From Cephalotus follicularis (taxonomy: Eukaryota; Streptophyta; Magnoliopsida; Oxalidales; Cephalotaceae), in NCBI GenBank assembly GCA_001972305.1, contig BDDD01000312.1, positions 55,900 through 119,899 on the forward strand: a stretch of 64,000 nt of DNA, written 5' to 3'. Under the pieces are notes generated by a model. That model did no database searches. It was not told the origin of the DNA and worked only from the letters and a program-made list of their open reading frames with translations. The position numbers and the translations under genes were made by a program. How positions within the stretch are numbered: the stretch's first letter is position 1; each line of letters starts with the position of its first letter. Positions 53,601 to 64,000 of this stretch are shown piece by piece.

Positions 53601-55440
53601 AAATGATCAATCCATTCAATAAAAATGATGTTTCTTTAATAAATTTTCAAGTTTGCAAAGGACAGGAGATTCAATGTTCACGTCTTTAAACCTCTGAACA
53701 GCCTTTAGCAGTCCTCGCAATAAAAGCTCCAAGCCTCAATACAGGCTCATTCAAGACTCCCAATAGATGAGTAATCAGAGCAGGGCCTTGACACAGAACC
53801 AAAGCTCTCCAAGTCTGAAGCAGACTACTCCCAGCAGATGAGAAATCAGAGCAGGCCATTGATACAGAATCACAGCTCTCCAAGTCTAACGCAGACTACT
53901 CCCAGCAGAGGAGCAATCAGAGCAGGGCCTTGATACAAGACCTAGAGCTCTCCAAGTCTGAAACAGACTACTCCCAGGTGAGGAGCAGTCAGAGCAGGGC
54001 TTTGATACGACTCACAGCTCTCCAAGTCTGAAGTAGACTACTCCAGTCGAGGAGTAGTCAGAGCAAGCCCTTAATACAAGACCATAGCTCTCTTAGTCTG
54101 AAGCAGACTCTTTTTAAAGCTTTCATACAAGCTTAGTTAAAGACTCCCAATGGAGCAATCAGAGCATGCCCTTGATACAGGACCATAGCTCTCCAAGTCT
54201 GCTTGGATCAGAGCAAGTCCTTAATACAAGACCATCGCTCTCCAAGACTGCTTGGATCAGAGCAAATCCTTAATACATGACCATAACTCTCGAAGTCTGC
54301 TTCAGCCAGAGCAAGCCCTCAATACATGACCATAGCTCTCCAAGTCTGCTTGGATCAAAGTAAGTCCTTAATACAGGACCATAGTTCTCCAAGTCTGCTT
54401 GGATCAGAGCAAGTCCTTAATATAGGACCATAGCTCTCCAAGTATGCTTCGGCCAAAGCAATTCCTTGATACAGGAGCTCTCCGACTCTCAAGCAGACTA
54501 AAACTTCAATACAAGCTTATAAAAGACTCCTAAGGGAGCAGTCAGGGCAGGATATTCAATGTTCATGTCCTTAAACCTCTGAATAGTCTTCAATAAAAGA
54601 CTCTCAAATGAGCAGTTAGAGCAGGAGGTTCAATGTTCACTTCCTTAAACTTCTGAACAACCTTCAATAAAAGACTCCTAATGGAGCAATCAGAGCAGAT
54701 CCTTGATATAGGACCATAGCTCTCCAACTCTGAAGCAGACTAAAGCTTTAATACAAGCTTATTCAAAGACTTTCAAGAGAGCAATCAGAGCAGGTCCTTG
54801 ATACACGACCATAGCTTTCCCAGTCTCAAGCAGACTAAATCTTTAATAAAAGTTTATTCAAAGACTTCCAAGAAAATAATCAGAGCTGACCTTTGATACA
54901 GGACCATAACTCTCCAACTCTGAAGCAGACTAGCTTTAATACAAGCTTATTCAAGACTCCTAAGGGAGCAATCAGAGCAGACCCTTGATATAGGATCATA
55001 GCTCTCTAAATTTTAATAAAAGTTTATTCAAGACTCTCAAGGGAGCAGTCAGAGTAGGTCCTCCAAGCTTTAATACAAGCTTATTCAAAGACTCCTAAAG
55101 GGGTAAATACTGGTCTGTAAACCAGTAAGAACTTGTCAGACCATACCTAAATCGTATCTTGATCTACGAACACATAAGAACTCGCAAAGATCAAGTTTTG
55201 TTGGCTGAGCACTTTGATACAAATGCCTCCATGGGGGCTAAAAAACTCAGGCGACCTGTTCTGAAAAATATAAGACCAATACAAAATACTGGTCTGTAAA
55301 CCCATAAGAACTTGTCAGACTAGACCTAAAACATATCTTGATATGCAAACACATAAGAACTCGCAAAGATCAAGTCTCGTTGGCTGAGCGCTTTGATACA
55401 AGTGCCCGACCTAGTCTGAAGAATATCAGGCCAGTACGAA
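53601..55440. repeat. Expanded spacer repeats of Tat-C
   Basis: About 30 diverged copies of 'gaccatagctctccaagtct' with 'gatcagagcaagtccttaat'. Regular 49-bp units occur around 54205-54440 and longer ~60-100-bp units elsewhere. This is the reverse complement of the short Tat-A/Tat-B spacer, much amplified. No coding content. Confidence 0.85.
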
Positions 55441-55602
55441 AGACTGCTAAAGTCTTGAAGTCTTCCACGGCCCCAGCCAAAGAAACTCAGACGAAGTTTT
55501 CAATTCTGCAAGGGTTTTGTCAACTGCCTCTCTCCAGAAAGACACCTCATAAATGCTCCTCCTCCTTTTCACAGTCCAAAGAAGAAGGATCAGAAGGGGC
55601 AT
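55441..55602 (-). pseudogene. Antisense-gene scrap and polypurine tract of Tat-C
   Basis: The minus strand near 55450-55530 reads AVDKTLAELKTSSEF, matching Tat-B AVDKALAEFKTSAEF in the last exon of the antisense gene. So Tat-C once had the gene in the same relative orientation. The polypurine tract GGATCAGAAGGGGCATC (plus strand) ends at 55602. The plus frame 55338-55628 across here is a chance frame. Confidence 0.6.
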
Positions 55603-56074
55603 CTGAAATGGAAAAAATTCTTATATAAATCTTGGCACTGACACGTGTCACCTAGAACCAACAGTTCCCATTATTAAATCGCCTTAAATCGTGGTGATAA
55701 TGGGGAGCTAACTCCTTCATTTAAAGATAAGGAAATGGCCAAGAATTTCAGACGTTTCCAAGGGACCAATAACCTCATTCATGATGTTAACAGTTCAGAG
55801 GGAGTTACGGCAGGTATAGCTATAAATACCTTCAAAAAAGACTATGGGGAGGTTGGCCAAGACTTTCATTATCTTCTCTGCTATCAACTGACTTAAGCAT
55901 CAGAGGGTCCCCGAGAGTAAAAACTCCTGGACTTTCAATAGTTTGCCTTCTTTGTGTGCATGGAAGACCAGAAAACCTGAATGCAGTGAATTCTTCGAAC
56001 CATCCAACGCTTTTCCCAACAAATCAAACATCTGCACGTGGAGGACTGTTGTGAAATTGATTTCTGCATCAACA
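55603..56074 (+). repeat. Right (3') LTR of Tat-C
   Basis: Starts TGAAATGGAAAAAATTC and ends CTGCATCAACA; aligns to 45507-45984. Followed by TSD copy CAAAT. Confidence 0.92.
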
Positions 56075-56263
56075 CAAATCTTTACCAATCATTACAGAAG
56101 ATATTGTTTTTTTTATACAATAATAGACAGGGTTTTACTTCAATTAAAATATTACATATAATTGTAAAATTGATTTTTTTAAACCGTAATTTACAATTAC
56201 TTTATAGATACAGTTTTACTTTAATTAGAAGATTGCAAATCTTTACCGATCATTAAAGAAAAG
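56075..56263. repeat. ~160-bp AT-rich host tandem repeat, target of Tat-C and Tat-D
   Basis: The phrase 'aaatctttaccratcattaa' at 56076 and 56237 gives a ~161-bp period. Related copies ('aataatagacagggttttac') precede Tat-C (45450-45506) and follow Tat-D (60561-60690). Each retroelement sits at a different point of the same repeat. Confidence 0.7.
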
Positions 56264-57327
56264 TGTTGATACAGAAATCCTTCTCTCAACAGTATCCTAC
56301 GTGGAGGACTTTTATTTGTTAAGAGAAACGCTTGTCACTGATGCCTGTAAGGAAGAATCTGATCTGGGACACCTGCACAAGGTAACAACAATGGTGAAGG
56401 CCCAGGAGGTTGTTCTCCCGGGGACACTCTGACGCTCAAGTTAGTCAAGTGCAGATGGAATACTATGCTCTCTTGAATGTGAAAATTGCTGACCTTTGTT
56501 CAGTGTGTTGAACTTGTATTTATAGTGGATTTCTGTAACTGATTGAGCATGAAATTCGGAGTTGATGACTGTCCCCTAAGGAAATTCTGAGGATGTCGGG
56601 ATTTCCCTTATCTCTACCTGATTTTTCTCTTCTTTCCTTTGTTGTAGTTGATTAGGATTCTATCTCCTTGTTTGGATAAGTGTAGATCCCGTGAAATCTG
56701 TTGTAGTTAATCTCTTTATCCTATCTTCCATATCTGTTAGTAGTTAGCCTTATCTCCTTTACTTAGAGGATAAGGATCCCTGGAATTTAGGCTAACTCCC
56801 TATCCCCATTCCGTGAATGAGGAGGAGACCTTCTATCCGAGGAGAGGAGCTGTTGTGAGGCCAATGAGATAGTCGGCCCCTGACCTCGAAGTCTTCTCGG
56901 CCCATAGATCTGTATTTGAATTGGATGGACTTTGGTTCTTTGCCTGAGGAAAGAGATCTTGGAAGTGGAGCCATTGGGCGTGTCCTCGGCACTTATGCCG
57001 AGGAGAGGTCCTCCTTGAGTTGTCGCTTTCTTGACTCCCTGATTATAGTCATTTGGAATAGATGACTTGTTATGTGGCCGAGGGTGTCCTCGGCTGAGTT
57101 GCCTCAAATGGTGTCCTCGGACATGGATCCGAGGTGGATAATGTTTACACTAAAATCACTGGGTGTCCTCGGCACTTATGCCGAGGAAGAGTCCTCCTTA
57201 TATCACTGTTTTACAGGTCAACAGGCTTCCTCTGCCTTTAACTTATCAATTCGTGTCACTTAAACACTTGTCCGTGTTTGCATAAGGACACATGTCGCAT
57301 CAGATTTAACAACTTTTTTCCACATCA
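56264..57327 (-). repeat. Left (3') LTR of Tat-D
   Basis: Starts TGTTGATACAGAAATCC and ends CCACATCA. Longer than the other Tat LTRs. It contains two palindromes CCTCGGCACTTATGCCGAGG (near 56983 and 57168), the second repeated in the right fragment. Confidence 0.88.
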
Positions 57328-57342
57328 TATGCCCCCCTGGTC
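57328..57342 (-). other. Polypurine tract of Tat-D
   Basis: The minus strand reads CAGGGGGGCATATG just inside the LTR, nearly the same as in Tat-A. Confidence 0.75.
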
Positions 57343-57730
57343 CTTGTTCTCTAACCTTGGTCTGAGGACAAGGAGCAGAGTTGAGAGCCATGGCCCAGGC
57401 AATCCACCTTTGCTATGCTTACTATCAAACCTCTTCTTATACAGCAGCCGAGGACCAAGACTTGTATCGTTGTTCTTATTTCTTGAAGGGGTTGAGCGTG
57501 GCCTAGTGGAGGAGCAAATCTCCCCCCTTATCTTCTCATGTCGCATCAGTTGGTCTTCGTGTCTTGGACCCCCATCATTACCTTTAAGTAGTGTATTAAA
57601 TATGCTCGACACATGGCGCTAGTAGAGGGTTTCCCGCCTCTGTCTTTTCGTTCCCCGCGCTTGGAGTGTCTATTGATTTCCCATCCATTGGATCTTTATT
57701 AGATGGAAGGCCAGGATTAGATCTGGGGTC

Positions 57731-57738
57731 TATAAAAG
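57731..57738 (+). promoter_or_regulatory. TATA box of the antisense gene, Tat-D
   Basis: TATAAAAG, 245 bp before the ATG at 57976. The best TATA match among the three copies. A CT-rich leader with repeated 'cttgctttcttgcactc' follows. Confidence 0.6.
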
Positions 57739-57975
57739 AAACCCTAAATCATTAAGCCACTCTTTTACGCTTTCTTGCACTCTTGCTTTCTTGCACTCTT
57801 GCTTTCTTGCTCTCTTGCTTTCTTACTGATACCAGAGAATTTCCAAGACCCACAGTTCTTTAAACCTCGTTTCTTCGCCTTTTAATCATCTTCATCCAAA
57901 GTAAGTTGCTGATCTTTTTACTTCTCTTGAACTGATTCTTGTCTCTCCTTTTCTTTATCTTCTACTTCAATTTCA

Positions 57976-58290
57976 ATGGCTAGAACCAACCAAACTGCTA
58001 GGGTTTCCCATCCTTTGGAGGTTGAGCCCATGGCTACGATATATCCCCCCACTGGGGGTCCCCTTCAATCGGAGGGTAGCCCGGGGGCCGTTGACCCGAG
58101 GTGGGGGTCACACTGGTCCGAGGCCGAGGAAGCTCCTGGGAGCGTGGGATCCCCGGCCCCATCCGTGTCCCAAGAGATGGGAGAAAATTGTATTAAACTT
58201 TCATCTCCTCCGTCTTCTTTTTGTCTTCGTATTTCTTCTAACTTGTTTAATTTTGTTTTACTAACGTTTTTGACCTCTGCCTTCGCAGCA
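57976..58290 (+). pseudogene. Antisense ORF, part 1 with H3-tail-like start, central domain deleted (Tat-D)
   Basis: ATG 57976 is the first ATG and gives MARTNQTARV, identical to H3 residues 1-8 except N for K4. After ~45 residues the frame jumps to the end of part 1 (QEMGENCIKLSSPP, like CIKPSSPPL in Tat-B), so ~230 residues including the gypsy-type block are missing. The frame then reads through the part1/part2 gap to the conserved ATG at 58291. Confidence 0.7.
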
Positions 58291-59665
58291 ATGTCTTCTC
58301 GAAGAAGTTTCCGAACTTTGTTCTCTGCATGCAGGGGCTCTAAGCCCACCTCTGACACAGTTGCAGAGAAGCAAAAAGAGGCCGAGGAAGAGGCCAGACT
58401 GAAGGCTGTGGCCGAGGAGGCCAGACAAAAGGTGGCCGAGGAGGCTGCCAAGAAGAAGGCTGCTGAGGGGGCCAGACAAAGGGCCAAGGATGCTGCTGCT
58501 GGGGCTAAGCAGTTAAAGAGGCCGGGGTCAAAGGCAAAAGGACCAAACGCCCTGGGGATGACCATTCCTCGGACAAGCTTCCACCTAAAAGGGGGAGGTT
58601 TATTACTGAGACCGAGATGGAGGCCATCCTCGGGCGAACTGCTGACGTCCCCATAATCCTGCCTCCCCCCAGAGACGTGGAGAGGATGTTGGACGAGCTA
58701 GAAGGAGTTGGGAAGGGCTCCTCCAGCTTGAATACTCCAGGGGTTCCTTTTGCCCACAGCTCACTTTGCCTCTTCCCGGATGAGCTGAAGCAGAGAGAAA
58801 AGTGGTCAAGCAAGGACCTTGTGCACAAATGCTTGCGAAGCCAATTTGAGGTAAAGGGAGGTCCTCGGCCTGTACTGTTTGTCCTTGTATATTTCCTTGT
58901 GCTAACTTCCATCTTCTTATGCAGGCTTTAAACAATAACCATCTCCTGATTGAGAACTACTCAATCATTTTGGAGAGGAACGATAATCTGAGGCTTGAGG
59001 TGATGGAGGAGAAAGAAGTTTCTCGGGCCGCCAAGGCTCAATTGGAGGAGGTTCTCAAGGCTCAGGAGGCCGCTGCTGCTGAGAAGAACAAGGTCGTGGC
59101 CGAGAAAGAGGAAGCTCTCAAAGAGCAAGCCAAGGCTCAATACTTGTTCGAGTCCTTGCAGAAGCAGCACGAGGACAAATTGAGGAGGAATGAAGAGGAC
59201 ATGAAGAGGCATGAAGAGGAGAAAGCCAAGGCTATGAAGGATGCCCTTGATGAGTTTAGGTCCTCGGACGAGTTCGTCACTTTGATGGAAGCCTCTGTAG
59301 AGGACTTCAAGGCTTCTGATGCCTTTGAAGCTGAAATTGTGAAGGAAACTGCCGAGAACTACCGTCGGGGGTTCTACACTTGCAAAAACTGGGTGCAGGC
59401 TTTGCATCCGGAGGTTCCTCTGAACGACATCGCCTTCTGCTCGGCCGCCCAGGCCTTCGACTTTTATCCTGAGGGATACGAGGCTGAGGAAGAGAAAGTC
59501 GAGGAGGCTTTAACAAGGAACACTGGTCAAGGAATTGGTGAAGTGGCTCCTGGCTCCGAGGATCCTGCCTCAGCAACTACTGCTCCTCTTCCTCCTCCAA
59601 GTGCAACTGTTGTGCCTCCTGCTCCCGAGAATGACTCCTCTGCCAATCCTCCATCCTTAGCTTAG
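58291..59665 (+). pseudogene. Antisense ORF, part 2: coiled coil with intron (Tat-D)
   Basis: It starts MSSRRSFRTLFSACRGS after CCTTCGCAG. An Ala/Glu/Lys coiled coil (AEEARQKVAEEAAKKKAAE) follows, then a one-base shift near 58540. The other frame resumes (ERMLDELEGVGKGSSSLNTP; HSSLCLFPDELKQREKW) up to the donor. The 74-bp intron is 58851-58924 (GAG|GTAAAG ... TTATGCAG). The final exon 58925-59665 is 247 codons, open to its stop: coiled coil, NYRRGFYTCKNWVQALHPE, then a Pro-rich tail. This is the best-preserved last exon of the three. Confidence 0.75.
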
Positions 59666-60381
59666 CTTTCCCTTTCTTTTTGTAATAGTTTCTTTTTCTA
59701 CTATACTTGTAATCTTCTCTCACATGAATGAAAGAAATCTTTACAACTTCTGCCGTCTTTACATTTTTGCACTACGAACTTGTAGTATTTGCATTTAGCA
59801 TGTATGTTTATAATCCCCTTAGGGACTCTTGACTTCTCGTAGAAGTAGACATTCCTCCACAATGGATAATCACGTAAGAAATATCAATAACGAAACCACT
59901 AGTGATCTCTTCCCACAAAAGAACTTTCTAACTGTGTAGAGGTTGACCTCTGCGTTGCACTTGTTAATGATCCCCTTAGGAATTTTCATCTTCGCAGTAA
60001 TCTCTGGCTTCTCACATAAGTGAACACTTATCTTAAAAATAACTTAAGTAACTTTAACAGAAATATAAGTAAAAGGAGGCTTTGCCTTCTCGGACTTGAT
60101 CTTCAATTGACAACTCCCTTAGGAATTTTGTACTGGACGCGACCTCGGATTTCTTGCACAGGTTAGCAAATAACTCCAAAAAGGCTTGAGTAAAAAAGAA
60201 CGAGCCCTCGCTTTCTCGGACATAGTCGACTCCACTCGCGTTTGAGCTTTGAGTGTGTATGTATACTGATTGTTCCTTAGAACTTTTAACTCAGCACAAA
60301 TCACCAACCTTTGGAGCGCGAGGTCACACAATTTTGATAGTCCATGTAGGACCCTTTTTCTCTGAGAGTACTTTAATTTGA
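59666..60381. other. 3' flank of antisense gene, Tat-D spacer
   Basis: T-rich 3' end of the gene, then 'ccccttaggaatttt'-type phrases as in the other Tat spacers. It ends at the deletion junction, where ACTAAAATC is shared with the LTR interior (57148 and 60382). Confidence 0.65.
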
Positions 60382-60560
60382 ACTAAAATCACTGGGTGTC
60401 CTCGGCACTTATGCCGAGGAAGAGTCCTCCTTATATCACTGTTTTACAGGTCAACAGGCTTCCTCTGCCTTTAACTCATAAATTCCTGTCACTTAAACAC
60501 TTGTCCGTGTTTGCATAAGGACACGTATCGCATCAGATTTAACAACTTTTTCCCACATCA
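60382..60560 (-). repeat. Right LTR fragment of Tat-D
   Basis: Matches 57148-57327 almost exactly (GGGTGTCCTCGGCACTTATG onward) and ends CCCACATCA before TSD AAAAG. Confidence 0.92.
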
Positions 60561-61099
60561 AAAAGATTGTTTTTTTCGTACAATAATAGATATGATTTTA
60601 TTTTAATTAAAATATTATAATTGATTGTCATATTGTTTTTTTTAGATTGATTATTTTAAACCATAACTTACAATTACTTTTTATCAAAATCTTTACTAAA
60701 TCAAGCAATCACGATGTACTTTTTAATCAACTGAATTTTCCTGCATGCTTGCAATTTCAGTGTATCAAAATACTGCATTGTTATTGATTTGTATTCAAAT
60801 TTTAAATATAAGTATATGATGGGTATGCAAGAGAATAAGCTTCTCTCTAACATAACCTTATGGAATCGTTGCCTATTTTCATCGCATTAATCTCACTGTA
60901 TGTATATGAGGAGCCGAAGCTTAGGTTTTATTGCTTATAATAGATTCAAGGAATGTGTTTAACACCATCGTAACCCAGGACCAAGTTGCGGAAACGATAG
61001 CAGCTGTCTTCTTCATAGTTTACGCTTCACTCCTTTAAAATCCTTTAATGTTCTGATCGGTGCACTGATATTAACCATTCCTTGGGGAATCATACTAAC

Positions 61100-61500
61100 T
61101 TTTTTTTAGAGCTACTCCTCTCCATATTTATCCTCTTCATATTCTTTCATACTTAATTTTTTATCATATCATATAATTGTATTTTTTAAATCTAACGGTT
61201 GAATTTAGTCTACTATCTAGATGAATCGTGCATGTCAATTTTTAAGTCGAATGGAACTCTATAGGTATGTTTTTGAATAAGAAACTTTTTAATAGCATAT
61301 GTAAAAAAATATATAACGGTCGAATTTGTTATGTGTCAAAAACATAATTATTGATTTTTGGTCGATTTGAAAATTGACATGCACGATCTATCTAGACAGT
61401 AAATAAAATTTAATGGTTGAATTTGAAAAATATAATTGTATGATATGATAAAAAATTAAATATAGAAGAGTATGGAGAACATGAGTTAAAGAGGATAAGA
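61100..61500. mobile_element. Foldback MITE with ~140-bp inverted arms
   Basis: The left arm (61107-61252: 'catacttaattttttatcat', 'ctagatgaatcgtgcatgtc') is the inverse of the right arm (61362-61500). The loop is ~110 bp. Arms differ at scattered sites and indels. The family is not fixed; long arms and no coding fit a Mutator-type foldback. The flank 60561-61099 shows no gene. Confidence 0.8.
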
Positions 61501-62776
61501 TTCTTTTTTTTGTTTTTTTCTGGATGTATTATTAATTTTGTGTATAGATCAAAATGTTGTCATTATTCCTTATTAACTTATGACTTTAATTTGTAAAGCT
61601 AACTCTTCGGTCAATGTCAGTTGAGTAGGTTATTTATGCAAATAGACTTAGTTATATCTCATCCATTTCACCAACCTTAAAGTTAATGTAACAAAATTAT
61701 CTCTGAAAATGATCAGTAAGGGTTCCCTTTTTATGAAAACGAGTCTGTCAAAGAAACAACTAATGTAATGTAATGTAAGACATGAATATAAGAAATGGCG
61801 TGTTTCATATTCATCTTTGCGTTAACTTCATAACAACAAAAATTACGTAGGCCCATTCTGGATATATCTTGTAATAATTAAAGGATTAAATGTAGAGATT
61901 CGTTGTGATTTAAGTAACGTGGTAAGATTATTTATTGTTAAGAGGAGACTTCCTAAACAATAAATAATTATGTAATCCCCTCGAAGATTATGAAGATCTT
62001 GAACACACATATCAAAATTTATATAATGATGGGGACCAATGCTTTTGGTTCCATGAGAAACTTCCTTGTCTCGGCACAGCTATATCTCAACTTGCAATTG
62101 CTTATAACTGAGATTCGCAAGTAGCATGCGTTGACAGGTTCTTGATTGGCCATTTTATTCTTGTTTTTGTTTTTCCTTTGTTCTCTTTTGGAAATAGGCC
62201 ATCTTTCTTAGTTGTGGAGATATATGTGCACGTCATTGCACAGAGTGATCTTAATCTTTTCCTACTTTGTATAGACAATTTAATATGCTAAACAACCGAA
62301 TTCATTGCCCATCAGTAATCGAGGAACACACATATATAAGAAACGCACACACGGCATGTGCTTTGATAAGATTGCCGGGTTGACTGGAAATGCAACAACT
62401 GAGGATGATCTCCTTGTATCATGAGGTTTCATGTATTCATTGCGATGAAGTGTGCCTAATTATTCATTTTACTTAGCACTTGATTTTCTTTTGGTTTGTT
62501 TATTTTATAGTACTTGAACATTGACCAGGAACTCAACAGGACACTCATTTTCACTCATCTAGTCAAAAAATGGGACATTGTGATATTAATTACCACCTCT
62601 TAAGTAGGATTACTAAAAACTCAACAAATTTTTTGCTAATTATGGCCCATTGGTACATGTATCATTTGAGAACGTACCATATAATCACATGAGGACGTTC
62701 CATAGATCATAAAATAAAGCACTAAGTGTCCTTCTCCTTTTTAATGCAGAAGTAGTGCTCACAAATGCAATTGAAA
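61501..62776. other. AT-rich intergenic DNA, nothing recognised
   Basis: No coding pattern or repeat boundary was seen on either strand. Confidence 0.55.
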
Positions 62777-62990
62777 GTATTACTATCATAGATATTTATA
62801 ATATATGAGTGACATAATAAATGCATAACATATAATGTGTCATCTAACTAGTTGAAAAAATAATAATTGCGTCAGTTTTTTTTGCTACTTCATTTCACTA
62901 GTTATATGACATTTTATATGTTATGCATTTGTTATGTCACTGTATATGTTACAAATAACATTACAAGGTACTCTTATGCATAAATTTCGC
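62777..62990. mobile_element. Second foldback MITE
   Basis: 'gtgacataataaatgcataa' at ~62812 pairs with 'ttatgcatttgttatgtcac' at ~62921; arms of ~90 bp around a short T-rich loop. Different sequence from the MITE at 61100. Confidence 0.75.
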
Positions 62991-64000
62991 AAAAAAACAT
63001 CTTTGACGTAGTAATATCGCTTATAACAGGTAAGTCAACTTATTTCAAAATTTATATGTCAATAATAAGGAATTAATCACAACATGTGCCAATATTCAAC
63101 TATATGTTTTACGTGCATAAATTAATTTCAAACAATTTCATTAGATGCTCCCAATCTCATTATTTTCATTCATTTTGATCATTTGATAATTATTCCCCAT
63201 TATTTAACATTAAGTGAAAATCATCTCAGAAGCATAATCTAACATTATTTTGCAGCCTAAAAACAAAAAAAAAAAAACCCCTTTATTGAGTGATATATAG
63301 ATTTAAGTCATAGTAGCAAGAAAGAAAGTGACCCAGAACATGATCTCGTTTTCATTTGACACTCAAACTAAGTATCCATTAATAATGCGATTTGTATTAA
63401 TTTACCGAGTAAAAGTAGCAAAGACTCAAAAATTATTCAATTGAAGTACGTTCATAATTGAGGATCTCGACTTGAGAAACAACTTAATTTAATGAAGTAA
63501 TTTTTTTTTAATTTGGGTATAACACTATCTTATTATTAAAAAGTTCTGTTAAATAATAATGTGCTCACTTGCATCTTGTAACATAATGGTCTCTGTACCA
63601 TATTTAGAAGCAGACCCACTATTTTCCTTTGTTGCTTTGCCAGATTTTACAACGGCTGGTTATGGGTTGCTTGTTGGATTTGGGTTTTTGATGGGAGCCC
63701 AGCCCACATTTGATTTGTTACATTTCTTCGACTTTGTATGGGTTTGGCAACCCTGAGAAGGAAGAACCTCGTATTCAAAACTCTAATCATATTGTGCAAA
63801 ATAAATGTTACCATCAACGTCAAGTGTTGAATATTTTATTAATGGGATTTATTCTTCATTAAATTATCAGATAGTACAAGTTACGAGACACTAGAGAGGT
63901 GATACAATTTTCTTATAGGAACTTTTCCCTATGTTACATAGTTATGTTCAGGTTTAATGGACTGTTATATTTACCAACTAACGTAATAAACAATATTTTA
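62991..64000. other. AT-rich intergenic DNA to window end
   Basis: No supported gene. The frame at 63559-63756 (65 codons, hydrophobic) has no recognisable family or splice context. Confidence 0.5.

Larger units (their letters stand above)
45507..56074 (+). mobile_element. Tat-C: internally deleted Tat-lineage element, plus orientation
   Basis: TSD CAAAT at 45502-45506 and 56075-56079. LTRs are 45507-45984 and 55603-56074. Gag is present (split by a Tekay element) and only a scrap of protease and linker follows. RT, both RNase H and integrase are deleted. A long repeat-expanded spacer, a tiny antisense-gene scrap and a polypurine tract complete it. Relative to Tat-A and Tat-B the whole element is inverted. 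Confidence 0.92.
56264..60560 (-). mobile_element. Tat-D: deletion derivative keeping LTR and antisense gene only
   Basis: TSD AAAAG at 56259-56263 and 60561-60565. The left LTR is 56264-57327 (1064 bp). The right LTR is reduced to its last 179 bp (60382-60560). Between them lie the polypurine tract and the antisense gene on the plus strand; gag, pol, primer site and most of the right LTR are deleted in one step. The inferred minus orientation follows the polypurine tract. Confidence 0.88.

Noticed and set aside
63559-63756. 65-codon hydrophobic plus frame
   Set aside because: Short, no family, no context; likely chance.

Overview
The window looks like a transposon-dense stretch of a flowering-plant nuclear chromosome. 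The evidence is Ty3/gypsy and Ty1/copia LTR retrotransposons of plant type, CACTA transposons, foldback MITEs, AT-rich spacers, and one ordinary three-exon plant gene. I cannot name the species. Nothing bacterial or organellar was seen.

Layout. Positions 337-13373 hold Tat-A, a Tat-lineage Ty3/gypsy element with gag-pol on the minus strand. It has 499-bp LTRs, target-site duplication (TSD) ATATA, and a nested ~2-kb solo LTR at 9583-11549. Next come a CACTA-like remnant, a ~62-bp tandem array split by a gag-only copia element (14776-17956), a decayed gypsy gag fragment (~19985-21625), and a nest of copia-type LTR pieces with two tandem arrays (22070-28455). Tat-B (28456-41112, minus) follows, with a 2.16-kb CACTA element in its right-hand LTR (38641-40799). 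The one clear host gene is at 42401-44869 (+): a C2H2 zinc finger plus a PARP-like region. Tat-C (45507-56074, plus) has its gag split by a chromovirus/Tekay insertion with near-identical 2.7-kb LTRs (47030-52653). Tat-D (56264-60560) has lost gag-pol. The last 3.4 kb are AT-rich and contain two foldback MITEs.

Main discovery. Tat-A, Tat-B and Tat-D each carry, between the LTR next to the polypurine tract and pol, a separate gene antisense to gag-pol. It has a TATA-like box and a 74-75-bp phase-0 intron at the same codon position in all three. Its product resembles the 'putative gypsy type transposon' family in the centre and is coiled coil at the C-terminus. The N-termini read MARTKQTKR, MAMTKQTAR and MARTNQTAR. 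Their majority consensus, MARTKQTAR, is the first eight residues of mature histone H3 (plus initiator Met), and the match stops just before K9. I read this as a candidate histone-tail mimic conserved across element subfamilies. All copies here are damaged, so the window shows the design, not a working protein.

How the parts relate. Gag, protease, RT, two RNase H domains and integrase of the Tat elements form the mobilisation machinery, now inactivated by stops, frameshifts and deletions. The antisense gene would be expressed separately from its own promoter. Nesting gives relative order: the Tekay insertion is younger than Tat-C, the solo LTR younger than Tat-A, and the CACTA younger than Tat-B.
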